Assembly (NCBI GenBank): GCA_013365325.1
Contig: JABVXV010000027.1
Span: 186,001 to 250,000, forward strand
Direction of reading: 5' to 3'
DNA: 64,000 nt
Origin: Dipetalonema caudispina
Lineage: Eukaryota; Nematoda; Chromadorea; Rhabditida; Onchocercidae
Positions 11,775-24,824 of this stretch are shown here, in pieces. Position 1 is the first letter of the stretch. Each line of letters opens with the position of its first letter. Both the position numbers and the translations under genes were made by a program. Below the pieces are notes generated by a model that did not search any database, was not told where the DNA came from, and worked only from the letters and a program-made list of their open reading frames with translations.

Positions 11775-14700
11775 ATGGCAATAGATCCACAAAACGTGCA
11801 GGAAGTGGAAAGTGTGGCAAAGGGATGGTCACAGATCAATTTCGAACATTTGCAGGTAGAGTGGTGCTTAAGCGGACTTTGCAGCTGAGCAAGTTGAAAT
11901 AACATTTCAGTTTTTCATTCTTTCATTTTGGTTGATCTTTGTAATGTACTTCGTTCAGTCTCAATGGATAAGCCAAATAAGTGGCAAGGTATAAAATGGC
12001 TCTTCAGCATTGTATGCTTATTCATCCTTCTGTGATTTTCGATTTCAATTGCATTCGTGCTTGTTATTCATCAAATTCGTTGTAACCCGAATGGGTATGA
12101 AAAGATACATGAGTCAAAAATTGCAGTTGAGAAATGTGAAATAATGACTAACCGATTTGGAATTACATAAAAAGAGAAAGGTCAGTAAGCAAAATGCAGT
12201 TAGTTGAATAATCCTCAAAATCAAAAGGGGGAAAAGAATCATTTCCAAAACTTTGTCTGCTTACCAACTCTTCCTCAGTTTTAAATACTGGGAAAAGGTC
12301 AAGCAAATTTTCCGCCCATATTATGAAAGCACAGTTGCAAATGCCCATTATGTGAACTTATGAGTTGGCCTGTTGCATGAAATTCAATTCATGTCAGATG
12401 TGATAGATAGGGATACTTCCGCACCTTTCATCCTTCATATCGACAGTACCAAAAGTGATATGCATCCTAAGGATCATTTGTTGCATTCTTCAGCACATTT
12501 CTATCTCTTCTTGCTTACTGATGTTCGGAAAAAAATTTCATCCCAGGCACATCGCAGAATCCTGAGCTGTTCCATGTTGAAGTAATCTCTGGAGTATTGC
12601 CTATCAGTGGGCCGTAAATTGTTGAGCTCATGTCAGATAAATCAATATCAGTAAATTGATTTGTTTACTGATGTACGTGTATCTGTGTGTCGTGGATGTG
12701 TATGTGTGTGTGTGTGTATGTGTGTGTGTGTGTTTGTGTGTGTGCTCGAAGAGGTTCAATTCAATCGGTGGTCAACATGGAGTTTGAAATGTGAAGTCTG
12801 AATGGTGAGTGAGAAAGAATGTTATTTTGTCGTAGAATCAAATCATGTGTTATTGCCGGGAAAGGAGAGCCCATCTGGCCGATCGATTTTCGATGAGGCT
12901 CCAAAACCATACTTACTGAAATGGTTGTTAACTAACTGACTGAGTAAATGCAACTCAGCTGCACACTGCTCAGGCTACTGCCTTGTTCCGCTTTTTAGAG
13001 TTCCGTAAACGACTTCAGTTACTGATCTTTATATTTCATCCTCTTTCCTCTTTTTAGTCATTAAATAACAGGAATACTTCACATTGTTGTATTCTTTAAT
13101 AACTATACATACTCACTTTCGGCTTATTTTAATTGGTACTTTTCGTATCGATTATTCATCCATGCATAAAGCAATTCCAATCGTTATAAAGTAGCTTGAA
13201 TTTATTAGTGTACACAATGAGAGATGATTTAATGGCCAGACAGAAGTTTTGAATTAAATTTGCCATAACATTACATTCATAAATACTACCATTTATTATT
13301 TTATAATTTTCTAGTGATTATTTCAAACCTATATTTGACGATAAGATCAAGCTTCATATTTTTGCGTACTGCAATGTATCATCTTTTTCTAAGTAAATCA
13401 AAAAAAGAAAACGCAGTTTTTATATTCGATGTCTGATCTCCCTCTCTCTCTATCTGACCCAATTCAGGTTCATCTTGTAATCTTCACTTTTTCGTGGGGA
13501 CATTGTTGATCAATAATGGTTTACCCTTATCCTTAATCCTCACCTTCTTGTGGGGACACCGTTGATCGATAAGGATACTCTCTTATCCTTTATTTTATAA
13601 ACCTTTCTTTTTTTTAGCGACTTTTGCAGAAGAATTTAAACGAAGAAGTACGGGCAATTGATGTAAGAGAGAATCAGTGCAGAGTAGCTCGCCAACAATT
13701 AATTACTGAAAGCAAAAATTATTATGAATATGCTGATAAGGTTAGTAACTAGTTTCTTATAGTTTCATATTTGACGATATTAATTATCAGCATAAAGTCC
13801 ACGATTAAATAGTCGAAATCCTCTTGAGATCTGATCATCTAGTAGTGTCTGGTACTTAAGGTGATGTCATTTCCCTCGCTCGTAGATACTGTTTAAAAAT
13901 CGTTGTTTACCTATTTGTCAGTTAATAATTGCTCATCATTCATAATGGTATGAGTTGGAACCGTTATATTATGTATTGAATCCTTGATATCACGGTAACT
14001 GCCGTGTAGGTCTGTGATCGATCCCACCCATCGTTTGCTGAACATTGATATAGTTCAAGAAGTGATCAGCATTACACGTTTCAATACGATGTAGAGTACG
14101 TATTTGTAACTGACGATACTTGATCAAAGATTGTCTCCATTACAATAGTGAAGGAGATATAAGTCAGTAAAAAAGGATTCAGTGCATAATATGATCCAAA
14201 AAAAATTTGATAAATGTTGCTGTTATTATTTGGATATTTGCAGTGGCGTGATGTCATACAAGATCTAGGTCATGTTTGAGTTAAAAGATGAAAACCAGAA
14301 AACTAACTGATTACTCATTCCTAGCTGCTAAGCGTGTTTCGGAGGTTGCTGATTTGGTGCGACGATTTATGGTTATACTTATAAATGTTCTTTTCTATAC
14401 CTAAAATTATTTGCTTTTTTCAGCAGTCACGTAAAACTGTTTCGCCGTTGATTAAAGCGTTCCAGAAGGAGTATGATCGGGCTACAGAAAGAGCAAAAGC
14501 AGCAGAAGCTGGTTTAATCTTTGTTTGCCGGGCATTCACTTCTGTTTGCGGTAAGAAAACTTTTTATCAATAGAACAAAATTAGATATTAGGTTTTTTCT
14601 GCCTTCTTTTTCCATCGATATCCATCTTATACGTATTGAAATTTGTTGGTCTTTGATAGGTTCAAGCAACCAACAGCCAAGCAGTATGTCATTCGGCCTT

Positions 14701-17700
14701 CAAATCTTTTGTATCTGAAACATTTTTGAGATATTCAGCGCTAAGTTTCTCTCCAAACATAGTTGCAGCAGTGGGAAGTTCATTAGAACATTAGCTTAAT
14801 CACCACATTATCGCAGATACATAGCGTTTGAAAATATTATTGTGTGAATATTGTGAGAAGTTTCTTTTGTCGCGTTATAATTGCTATTTAGATTTGTTCA
14901 TTTATTCAAAGGCCACGCAACGTTACGAAGATTTACTTCGTTATCAGATGCGATTGAGGTCATCTTAAACCTGAACAAGCAATGCAAGGCTTGATATTGA
15001 ACGAATCTTTCGAGAAGCGTGTGAATTATTGCTCAATATATGTTAGCATCTCGTAGTCGGTAGAGGTAGGCTTGGGTGAGCTAAGTCTGAGTCAAGCGTT
15101 GATCATTGCTCTAGTAAGCAGTAAGTTGCTTTTACAAGGCTGTCTAGCTTATTTTGCGGGAGCTCGCGCAATCGCATCGATTATTTGCTTTTGAAGCGTT
15201 CCATCCATTCTTTCGTCCACCACACTCGCATCATATTGAATCGACCGTCAATCGCTCTATTCTTTCATTTATCCCTTGGAAATCGTTTATTTTTGGGTTC
15301 GATTTTCTGCATCCAGTCACCTAGTCAGTTAGTGAGCAGCGCTTAGTCGATAGGAGTTCTGTCCTCGGCAATCGTCGTATCGGCAATCGAATTCCTGAGA
15401 CACATGTAAGCTTGCGCTTGTCTGCTCATCACCACTCTTATATTGCTTACAATCGTCCTGCAGCCCTACTCGAGCTGTGATCCAAGGTTGCTTATTGATT
15501 AACTCTAAATTGCCGTCATGAGACCAATGGTTTGTTGCCTTGTCTCTTTTTGACTCTCTTTTCCTTTTATGTCTCATTTTTTGATTCTATTCCATTTTTT
15601 TTTCCAAATTTATCAAGTTCAACAATGACACTTTGGTCAAATGTAGAACATTTGCGTTTTTCCAAATTCTCGTCATTTTTTTTTTTGCTCGTATTTACTT
15701 ATTGCAATATTTGTTACATTTTTTACAGATCCTTCTCCATATTTGGAACAAGTTTCAACATTGCTAAGGGAAGTGATACGGTTACGTTCTGTTGATGGGC
15801 AAGTTAGAAATCTGACTCAGCAGCTAAATGAGTTACAAGAAGAATATGGTGATTTGCGAAATCAGGGTACGTACTTATTAAATCTGCTGTACTTTTCAAA
15901 TTGGCTGATCTCGAAGAAGAAGATAACGTAATGAGAATGGTTACTTTCGAACGAGAGATTAGTTAATTCTAAATAAGAGACCATTCGCTAAAATTAGGTA
16001 TTCTAGATGAACTGTATTTGACAGGAGTTAACGTTTTATTAATATCGATAACAATAAACTGAATATGAGCGGTCTTGATGTTTAACATTTTCGCTGAAAT
16101 AGGCAAAGAACAGGTACAGACATGCAAAACGTTTATTTTCCACCAACAAAGTACGTTCTTTGTGATATTCATTAGGAAGAACTTTTGGCTAGTTTCTGGT
16201 CGTGTATAAGCAAGATCCTTAAGTCAATGGAATTTGGCAGATCGTGCATGGAGACTGATTTCCGGTCAGAATTTTGCATGAACATTTGGCATCAATGATT
16301 TCTTAGAAGAGTAGTTTTAAATCTTGAATTAAGTGTTATCTTTAGATCTAACCGTTCGACAACTCAAAGAACGGATGAAAGAAATGGAAGCTAAAACAAA
16401 TAGTAATATCCAGGTTTGTTTAATTGAGCATATTGAATTAGTTATAACCGAACAGATTGAGGATCATACTTTTTCTCAGATTCACTGGTAGTCTCCAGTG
16501 CCATTCTTGATGGTATTGAATTATGCCTAGCTCTGATCGCTCTTCCTGCCCTTCTTGTCTTTGAGTGGGTATGGCACTAAAATTACTGTTTCCCATTTGG
16601 CATGAAAAAAGCTTTAATTGAAGTATTAAGTAGAAATATATTACTACAGACTGCAATAAATGAGAGAGAAAAAGAATTACGTGTCGAACTAGAAGCATTT
16701 GAAAGAGAAGTTGCTGAAAAGCGGGAGCAGATTACCGCTGAAAATAAAGCGCTCTCAGATGCTGTTGCTGATTTAACGGTATATTTTCGTCAAATATCCC
16801 ATGTTTTCTGGTATATTTTATTAATTTTAATTCTCTTGAAAATTCGTGCTGCGGAGTGATTGGGAAGAAAATTTAAAAATTTAAAAAAAGCTGATATCGT
16901 GATAGTCGAAAAAATTTTTCTGCAATCTCCTCTTCAGAGCATGCTATAACTCCTCTCATTTAATATACAAAATTTTTCATCAATTCTAGATGAAGAACAA
17001 AGAAACCAACCGGATGCTTGAGGAGGCAAAGTTACAGTTGATAAAAAAAGAAGCTGTAAATGACGAAAAATTGGAAATTGTTACGAATGATCTCGAAAAT
17101 GCCTTACAGAGAGCTGTTAGTGTGGCACAAGCTTCCACAATCAATATTTTAGTTTATATATTACTCACGTTTAGTGTTATATTGTATTTTAGTTTATATA
17201 TTACTCACGTGTAGTGTTATGTTTTTGATGGCTGGGTGAAACCATCGTATCATTTTTATTAAATCAGATACAACTGAAAGAGGAAGTACATCATTCCGTT
17301 CTGTAAATTATGAAACACTACGTTGCTTTTTTCCTAAAAGTTACATTTGTTGGTTTTTCAGGTAGAAGCAGAGAAGAAAGTGCAGCGTTTGCAAGGTGAA
17401 TTGGAGCGTATAAGCCATACTACTTCAAGTCCAAATGAAGGAACACTTGGAAACACTTCTCTGATTCATTCCAAAGATAATCAGGTTATTGTGATCTAAA
17501 AATTCTGCTTTGCCTGAGGTATTTAGTTTTCGTGTGGACATTTTGCTGAAGGGATATTTTGCAGATTCATAAACTGTTGGAAGAAAACAAGAAACTGAAC
17601 TCAAAGCTTATCCATTTAAAAACAGAATCGAACAAACGTATCGATGAGTTGACCCAGGAATTGGAGCGCTATGTGGAGATTGTAGCGCAACTGCGAGCCC

Positions 17701-20700
17701 AATTAGAGGCTCAATCTGATTATGAAGATAATAAAAAGGATTTGAGGTTTGCGTTATTTCGAATAATTATACCTGGAGATCAGAAATGAAAAAACAGTTC
17801 ATTCCAAAAAACAAACATTGGAATTAGCAGTGAGTGTAACTTATGAATAAGTATGTAAGTTATATAGAAGATATAATTCATAGCATTAGAAAGAGATTTT
17901 ATTTTTTATGGTAATTTGAGTTTAAACAGACACGTTTTATCGAAAATTTTCCGTTAGATTATTTTACTTTTTAGGATTCTACGTAGCATTGAGTTTGGAG
18001 AAGAAACTACTGAAGAAAGAGGTTTCGTGAGCAACGGTGTTACTGCTACTGCGACAGCAACAGCTGAAGTGCAATTGGGTGGTCGTTCGAAGGCACTCGA
18101 TGAATTGCTTGTTGGGAAAAATCGCAAATTGCAGAATGAAAATGTGGAGTTGCGAATGCGCAATCAAAAACTTGAAGGTTTGCTTATTAATCTTGTGGTT
18201 TAATGCAAATGTGTAAGTTTAATGTTTTCGAGATAATGGTTAAGTTAATAAAGTAAGGTGGATGTATATGTTGAATTTGCTTGTTGGCTGGATACTGGCA
18301 CTACGAAGTACATTAGGAGGCACTGGCGCTATATCATGAAAAATCTAGCGATAATCCAATAATGAGCTTCTTTTGGCATAGAAAATGAACAAAGACAGCA
18401 ATGTTGAGGAAACTGGGAAATTATTAACAAATACTTGAAAATTACATGAGGAAATAGCAATCCAATTGGTTTTCTAATTGGATTCAAATGTTTCTAGGTT
18501 GAATATATGCAGGTTAAATGTTGCATGCTCGTAATATGTTTCTAATCATTTTTTACTTCGTAAAAACAGTGTCTTTACATTATCTGTTATTTACTTATTT
18601 ATCACAGTAGCTTTTTACCGCATGTCTGTATTGTGATTTTATGAACATTAATTTTTACACATCCCGCATGTTTTATGAAATAGTGATGAGAGGATTTTCG
18701 ATTCAAAAAAGTCCTTAAAAAAAGATAGTTTATTTGCATAGCTGTAAAAAGAATGTATTGCACAGTTGAAGCATTTGATGCGACATTTGAAAGATACATT
18801 CCATTCTAGATATAATTTTATAGCTTATTAAAAAATCAAGACTTGACATTTAAAAAAGTGTCGCTGAAACTGGCGCTCTTAACTGCTCTTTTTCCTCTCA
18901 CCACTAAATATTAATCGCTTCACACTTATTCTATATGCAATTTCTCCATAATTTTGCTGGATTTTTCTGTTGTTTTTTTTTTCTCCTTTTTCTCTCTTTT
19001 TTTTTGAATGATGGGGTGCAAGGAAAGCACCTTATCTTGGTAGGTGACAATCACAGCGTTTTAGAGGAACAAGCAGTGGATGGAAATGAGTTGTCGGATG
19101 TTTTCGGCTTAGTTGACGCCAGCTTTAATAGTAATACACTCGCCGATTTGTTTTCAAATAAGGTATGGCTTTGGATTAATTCCTGTAACTAAATTATATT
19201 CGGATTCGTGTTCTGTAATATTTGCGTAAGAGATGATCGCTCAAATTCCCACATTTGCGTCCAATTTAAAATAAATAATCTTCGAAGCATGGTCATTCTT
19301 TTCAGAGCGGGCAAAAATCGACAGAAACCAACGGTGATTTGGACTTAGAAGGTGATCCCCACCGTGCTACGAATCTCCTTAATTTGTTTATGGTAAATCA
19401 TTTGTCGATTTTTAATATTATCCAAAACTTGGTGGTAATTATGAATTATTTGGAGATATTGCATCATCCAGTGCTATAAGAGTAACTGGTGTTTAGAAGT
19501 AATAGGTTAAGAAAAGGAAAAAGCAAAGAAAAAACTTTATAATTTTGCATTACAAAATTCGTTTTAGTGCTCCGCCAGTTCCTCAAATGATGCTCCAAAA
19601 CTAGAAAATTATTATTCAGCGAGTACGTCCAGTTTACACGAATTACCTCGGACACCTGCTGAACTCAGGACTTATAATGAACTGCAGGTTGTTTTTCTTG
19701 TCTCATCAGTTTCAGTCGGTATTTTCTGATATCATTAGTAGAGGTTATGATTGGTAAGTACAAATTCCAATTCGTAATTGAAGCATGTATTGAAATTATT
19801 TTGATGCACCACACATTGAATCGTATTTGCACTGACGGTATCAGTGGTTAATGATTTGAATTGGTTGGTGGGATACTCAGCTGTTGACCGTACATGAAAT
19901 GAAATGAATACTTTTAATTTAATGTTTATTTATTGAGAAAAGAGAAATATTCTCCATGGCGACTTCTCCAATTAAAGCAAAACTGCTATGTATTCATTAG
20001 TATGTTTGATTGGTAGTATAATATCATCTATTCCTTCGCAGGACATTGTTACTAGAAATATTCACGAATTGGGTTCAAAGGCGTTGAATACGACAGAAAT
20101 TGCAAAACAATGCAAACATTTAATGGTCACCCACAATATTGGACAGCGGTTATTCGCGAAGTACGTCATGAACCAGGTAGTCAAGGTATTTGATTCTCTG
20201 ATTTTTGCTTTTCACTTTGATTCCTTGAATTAATTTCTGGGTGAATTTTACATGTTGAACTCTGTTACCGTGGTTGCAAAACCGTGCAAGAATAATCATA
20301 CTTCCCATATTATTAAATTGTATTTAGTCAAAATTTAATGGTTAGTTTTTATTTTTTGAAGATTTGTTGCTTCTAGATTGAGATTTTACAAATTGCGATG
20401 AATATTTGTACTCATACTTATGAGCACAAATTTTTTTTGCAGTCACAAGGCTCACTCAGTGAATTATTATCAAAACCAAGGCACTGGAATAAACTTACCG
20501 ATAAAGGGCGAGAGGCATTTCGACGCATGTATGGCTGGGTTTCGGATCCTAAAGCTATTGAACTACTGTGTAATATTTCACCCCGTCGAACCCAGCCAGT
20601 GGGTTAGGATTTCTTTCGTTCATTTTTCCTCATATAAAAAATTTACATTTATATAAGGTTTTGATTTCATCATATAAACTCAAGTTTTTTTGAATTTATG

Positions 20701-23700
20701 AAACGAATTGCTTTTTATTATGTCAGGACTAATCGAGATTGAAGTGCCATCGCGTGAAATTTTGTGGGATCAACAGGCTGTTTCATTAGCTGCTGTATCT
20801 AGATATAATGCAGATGATGCTTTAGATTTATTTGTACAAAAACAGTCCCCGAGAGCCACTCCAGGCGATGTAAGTTCAGTCAGTTTTTTTTTTTTGATTT
20901 GGAAAAATTTCATGTCCTTTCAGTTTGAAAGTTTCAGATTACGGAACTTAAGTGTGAATCAAAACCAATTAAAAATATGTCTATCCGTGTCGTCGGTTAA
21001 ATATTTGTGTTTTCAGTTGAAACAGCGTGAAAGGTTGTCGGCTGCAGTTAGTGGTAGTGGCGCTAATTCAGTTGTACAACGTACAAGTCGCTGGAGACAT
21101 GACGACATACCAAAAGAAAAAATTATGAAGATATACAAACGTGAATTGGCATTGTTAAGGGAGCAAGTAAGTTTTCTTAATTTTATTACCAAGATTCTAG
21201 ATTTCAGTAATCAAATTCACAAGTTGTCTGTAGTATGGTGATAAAAGCTGTTTCAATTCGTGTTTTTAATATACATTTTCGGAAATAGGAATTTTCGCAT
21301 TTCAGGAGTCTCATCTGGAACAGGCAATTGGTTCACGGCCTTTAAGTGTGAGAAGTAAGGATGAAAAGGTAAACTATGTTGTTTGCTACTTTTTTTCTGA
21401 TGTTCGAAACAATTTTTTTAGTTGCAGTGAACTTCATTGTGTCATAAACTTTGATTAATCTAAAACGAAAGAACACTGAAAGGGGAAAAAAAATGAAAAC
21501 TAAAGGAGAAATCCACCCTGTTACTGCGTACCTCATTATTTCAAGGAATTTTCAGTGTACAGTTTTGCATGATCTTTCAGCTCTAGTTGAAAAGGTCCCA
21601 CATACTTAGTTTACCAATCAACATATCTCCATTATATTTTTTCATAGCTTGCAACAATGGAAACATCGAATAAATCGTACTCATTATCATCATCATCGTC
21701 TCGTTGCGGATCAACAAGAGATACCAGTTCACCCCCACAATCAAATTTTCCTGTAAATTCTGCTCAGGCTTTGTTTGCCTTGAAATGTCGTAGTGGAATG
21801 GCATCCATAACGCAGGAGGAGCTTGAACGTTATCCAGTTCTGGATACTGAAGATATCGTAAGACAAGTAATTTTCCAGCGTTGTTTTATTATTTTAACTT
21901 TCACTCTTGGTATAAAGTATTTTTTCTCGAGATTCATTTTTCGGAATTACTGCGCTTGATTGGTGTCTTCATTTACAGATCAAAGATTTCCTTTGCTTAA
22001 ATTCGATATCTCAGCGTCAGTTTGGCGAACATGTGCTTGGTCTTTCGCAGGGATCTGTTTCGGATCTTTTAGCAAGACCTAAACCATGGGCTATGTTGAC
22101 GCAGAAAGGACGGGAACCATTTGTGCGCATGCAGCTTTTCTTAAATGAAGCCCAGTCTTTGGTTTGTAAACCTGAAACAGGTACTATGGCACTCTTCGTC
22201 GTTTTTATTTTTAAGAGACCAAAATCGAAATGTTGGTTTTGCAAATGTTGGATCATGTGAAAAAAAATAACTGCTTTAACATGTTTTAGGCATTCTTGAA
22301 AAGTTTCCTATGTATAGAAATAATTTTTACAGAGCTAAATGGAAAGTTCGATGCAGTTCAGTCTTCGGAAGTGCTCTCAAGGAATGAAACAAACAATGGT
22401 ATAAAGCAAAATTCGATTAGCGGATTACTAAGCATGCGGAACTTCCCCTTAAGTGACGACATCGATCACGAGGTTAATTTTCACCGCATGTAAATAAATA
22501 ATCGGAGTTCGCATATAAATTCATATGTTTTAAAGTTTACATAAATACTTTAAAATGTGTTTTTGAACTAACAACGCAATTTTTGACTCGGTTCAAACAT
22601 TTATATATTAAAATTTTTTTTTGCCTCTTCTAATATGGGTTCCGTTTTTATTGAGAGCTGTTCTACGTAATGCTCGATATGCAATTCTAGGAGTAGAAAA
22701 AATCGAAAAAAAAAAAAATTATGGATTGAATCTTGAAATACCTACAAAACTTTTACCTCCACTGATTTTTATTTTTCTGTAGACTGTGAAGGGTCGTATT
22801 GAAAAAGCGCGCGAAATCAAGAAAGTGTCCATTATGGATGATGATGGCAAAAAAATGATGCGGAATATGAAAAAAGAGCTGTTAATGGCCGATACAAGTG
22901 AGATTGCGCGGCAAGTCAAGGATCGATTGCATAGCAGTGGAATTTCTCAGAAAGTCCGTTTTTATTTTTCATGTAAATATTGTAAATTATCTGTTGATTC
23001 GTTTATTCGTTTATGTTTATATTTATTATGTCTCTTATTATTTTGTCATTATCTCCATTTTTTCTGCAGTTAGTGATTTCCTAATGTTTTGCAGCCATTT
23101 TGCCATATAAGCTTATCAAAATTAAAAGATACCAGAAGACATATACCGTATTACCTGTTTTATCTTTTTTTTCTTTTATATCTTGCAGAAACACCGTTTT
23201 ATCTCAGTCCTACCATCTTTGGATTGAATGTGTTCCTACATCTGCCTTTAATATTTTCAACCTATTCTCCTTTACAGACATTTGGTGATGTGGTACTGGG
23301 AGTAAGTCCGGGGGGTGTATCAGAGCTTCTGGCTAAACCAAAAACTTGGGAACAGTTGTCTCCACGTGCTCGCGATTTGTATCTCAAGATGAGCGAATGG
23401 CTCGGTGAGTTGGATGGAAATAGAAGAATACAGGAGACATCTGCTTCCACTGCTCTGCTGTCTTCATCCCTCACAGCAACCTTGTCAAGTATGGTGGATA
23501 CGTTGGCTTCTACAGGTGCTTTGACAAAGACTCTGTCGCCGCAGAAAAGGAAAGCAGCTCTGAGCACAACTGCTCCTGGCGAGCTACCGAAGAAAGCACA
23601 GGTTTTTTTGTCTTCATTTTTAATTTTTTGAATTTTATCTTTAAAGAATCAGCTTAATCTTAGCGTGGAAGATTGATTGATAAAGCTTCACCAGCATTTC

Positions 23701-24824
23701 AATCGTGTTCAAAAATGTTATTGGTTTCTGAATCTTTTAAATTTTATTTGCTACCAAGTTTGAAATAAAATTCCTTTTGTTTTGTTATAGAGAACAGTTA
23801 TTACGGATCAGCAGAAAGAAGCATTGAAACATGTTTTCGAACGTGATCAGCATCCGAACCAGCGAACAATTGAGCAACTCTCGCAGACTCTTTCTTTAAG
23901 TACTAGGACTGTGAGCAACTGGTTCCATAATTATCGAACTCGACAAAAGGTTTATATGGAATTTTCTTTTTTTCAAATCAGTAATATTTGTAATTCTATG
24001 GCTGCGTTTCCTTCTATTTTAAAATTCGTTCAAGGTCTAAATTACAGGCAAGTTTGAGAGCTGAAAATCTCCCAAATGGAGACAATGGCCAGAAGAGAAA
24101 TTCAGCAAATGGAAAAAATAACAATGATCGGTGGAAACAGGTTAATCTAATTCTTATAATTGTTCTATGAGGTTCCAGTCTTCCAGATATTTAGTTTGCA
24201 CTTATTATTGTTTTAGCGAGGTACAAGAAAGGTAAACTTGCCAATATAATCCCCGTTGCATTATTTCAGTAATTCATTCACTTTATTCATAGTCTATGCT
24301 ATCAATGTGATAGCCGGATAACTGTGAAAGATTGCAAGATGAGGTAGTAAATAAACCTGTTTCCTAGAGTAAAACCTTTTTCGCGTATTAGGATTGTATT
24401 TGCCACTTATTGCGTTTAAGAAAACCACTGGAAATATTGCAAGAGTTATATGCCACTTTCGAAAGATATGTAATATATGAAAATTATGCCATTAATTAAT
24501 TTTTTTCGAATTAGAATTTTATAATTTGTTCGAGAAAGTCGAGAAATTCCCACTCCATTTGCTGTAGTAATTTTTTGAGAACCAAAAATAATTTCATTTT
24601 GTGGGTCTCATCCGCACAATGCTGATGGCAGACTTTACAAACATTTGCATTTGTAGGATCTTGCGGAATTAATGAAGTTGGAATCGAAACCGTATCACTG
24701 GTCACCAACAATGGTATCATCAAGCGGCAACAGTAATTTAACTAGAAGCTCGATTACCAAGAACAGTTCTCTTGATAAAGCAATTGAACGGATTCAAAAA
24801 CTCAATGCTGCCAAGCAGTTGTAA
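11775..24824 (+). CDS. ceh-44 (CUX1/CDP orthologue): CUX-type CUT-homeodomain transcription factor (CUX isoform)
   Basis: This is a DNA-binding regulator of the CUX/Cut family, nuclear. Shared exons: 11775-11855, 13618-13740, 14424-14550, 15729-15866, 16346-16413, 16650-16778, 16990-17115, 17362-17484, 17565-17746, 17975-18177. CUX-only exons: 19023-19162, 19306-19392, 19568-19687, 20042-20176, 20443-20602, 20727-20869, 21017-21166, 21306-21368, 21648-21866, 21979-22180, 22333-22472, 22783-22953, 23278-23601, 23791-23949, 24048-24140, 24657-24824. All phases agree, giving 1257 residues. Residues 1-433 are coiled coil, starting with the CUX-like [14 protein letters not shown]1 is at about 566-640 ([20 protein letters not shown]), CUT2 at about 828-900 ([14 protein letters not shown]) and CUT3 at about 993-1060 ([13 protein letters not shown]). 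The homeodomain is at about 1115-1171, with [13 protein letters not shown] and the His typical of Cut at recognition-helix position 50. The Ser/Asn-rich tail ends at TAA. AATAAA is at 25526. Confidence 0.93.

Noticed and set aside
15329..15577. Minus-strand open frame of 82 codons with polar composition inside CUX intron 3
   Set aside because: No splice context, no family similarity, and it lies within an intron of a strongly supported plus-strand gene in a locally less AT-rich stretch.
17116..17214. Read-through of the CUX/CASP exon into a hydrophobic segment ending at 17214
   Set aside because: A GTTAGT donor at 17115 gives a gap-free match to CASP/CUX coiled coil when joined to 17362, and the hydrophobic part is the intronic tandem repeat.
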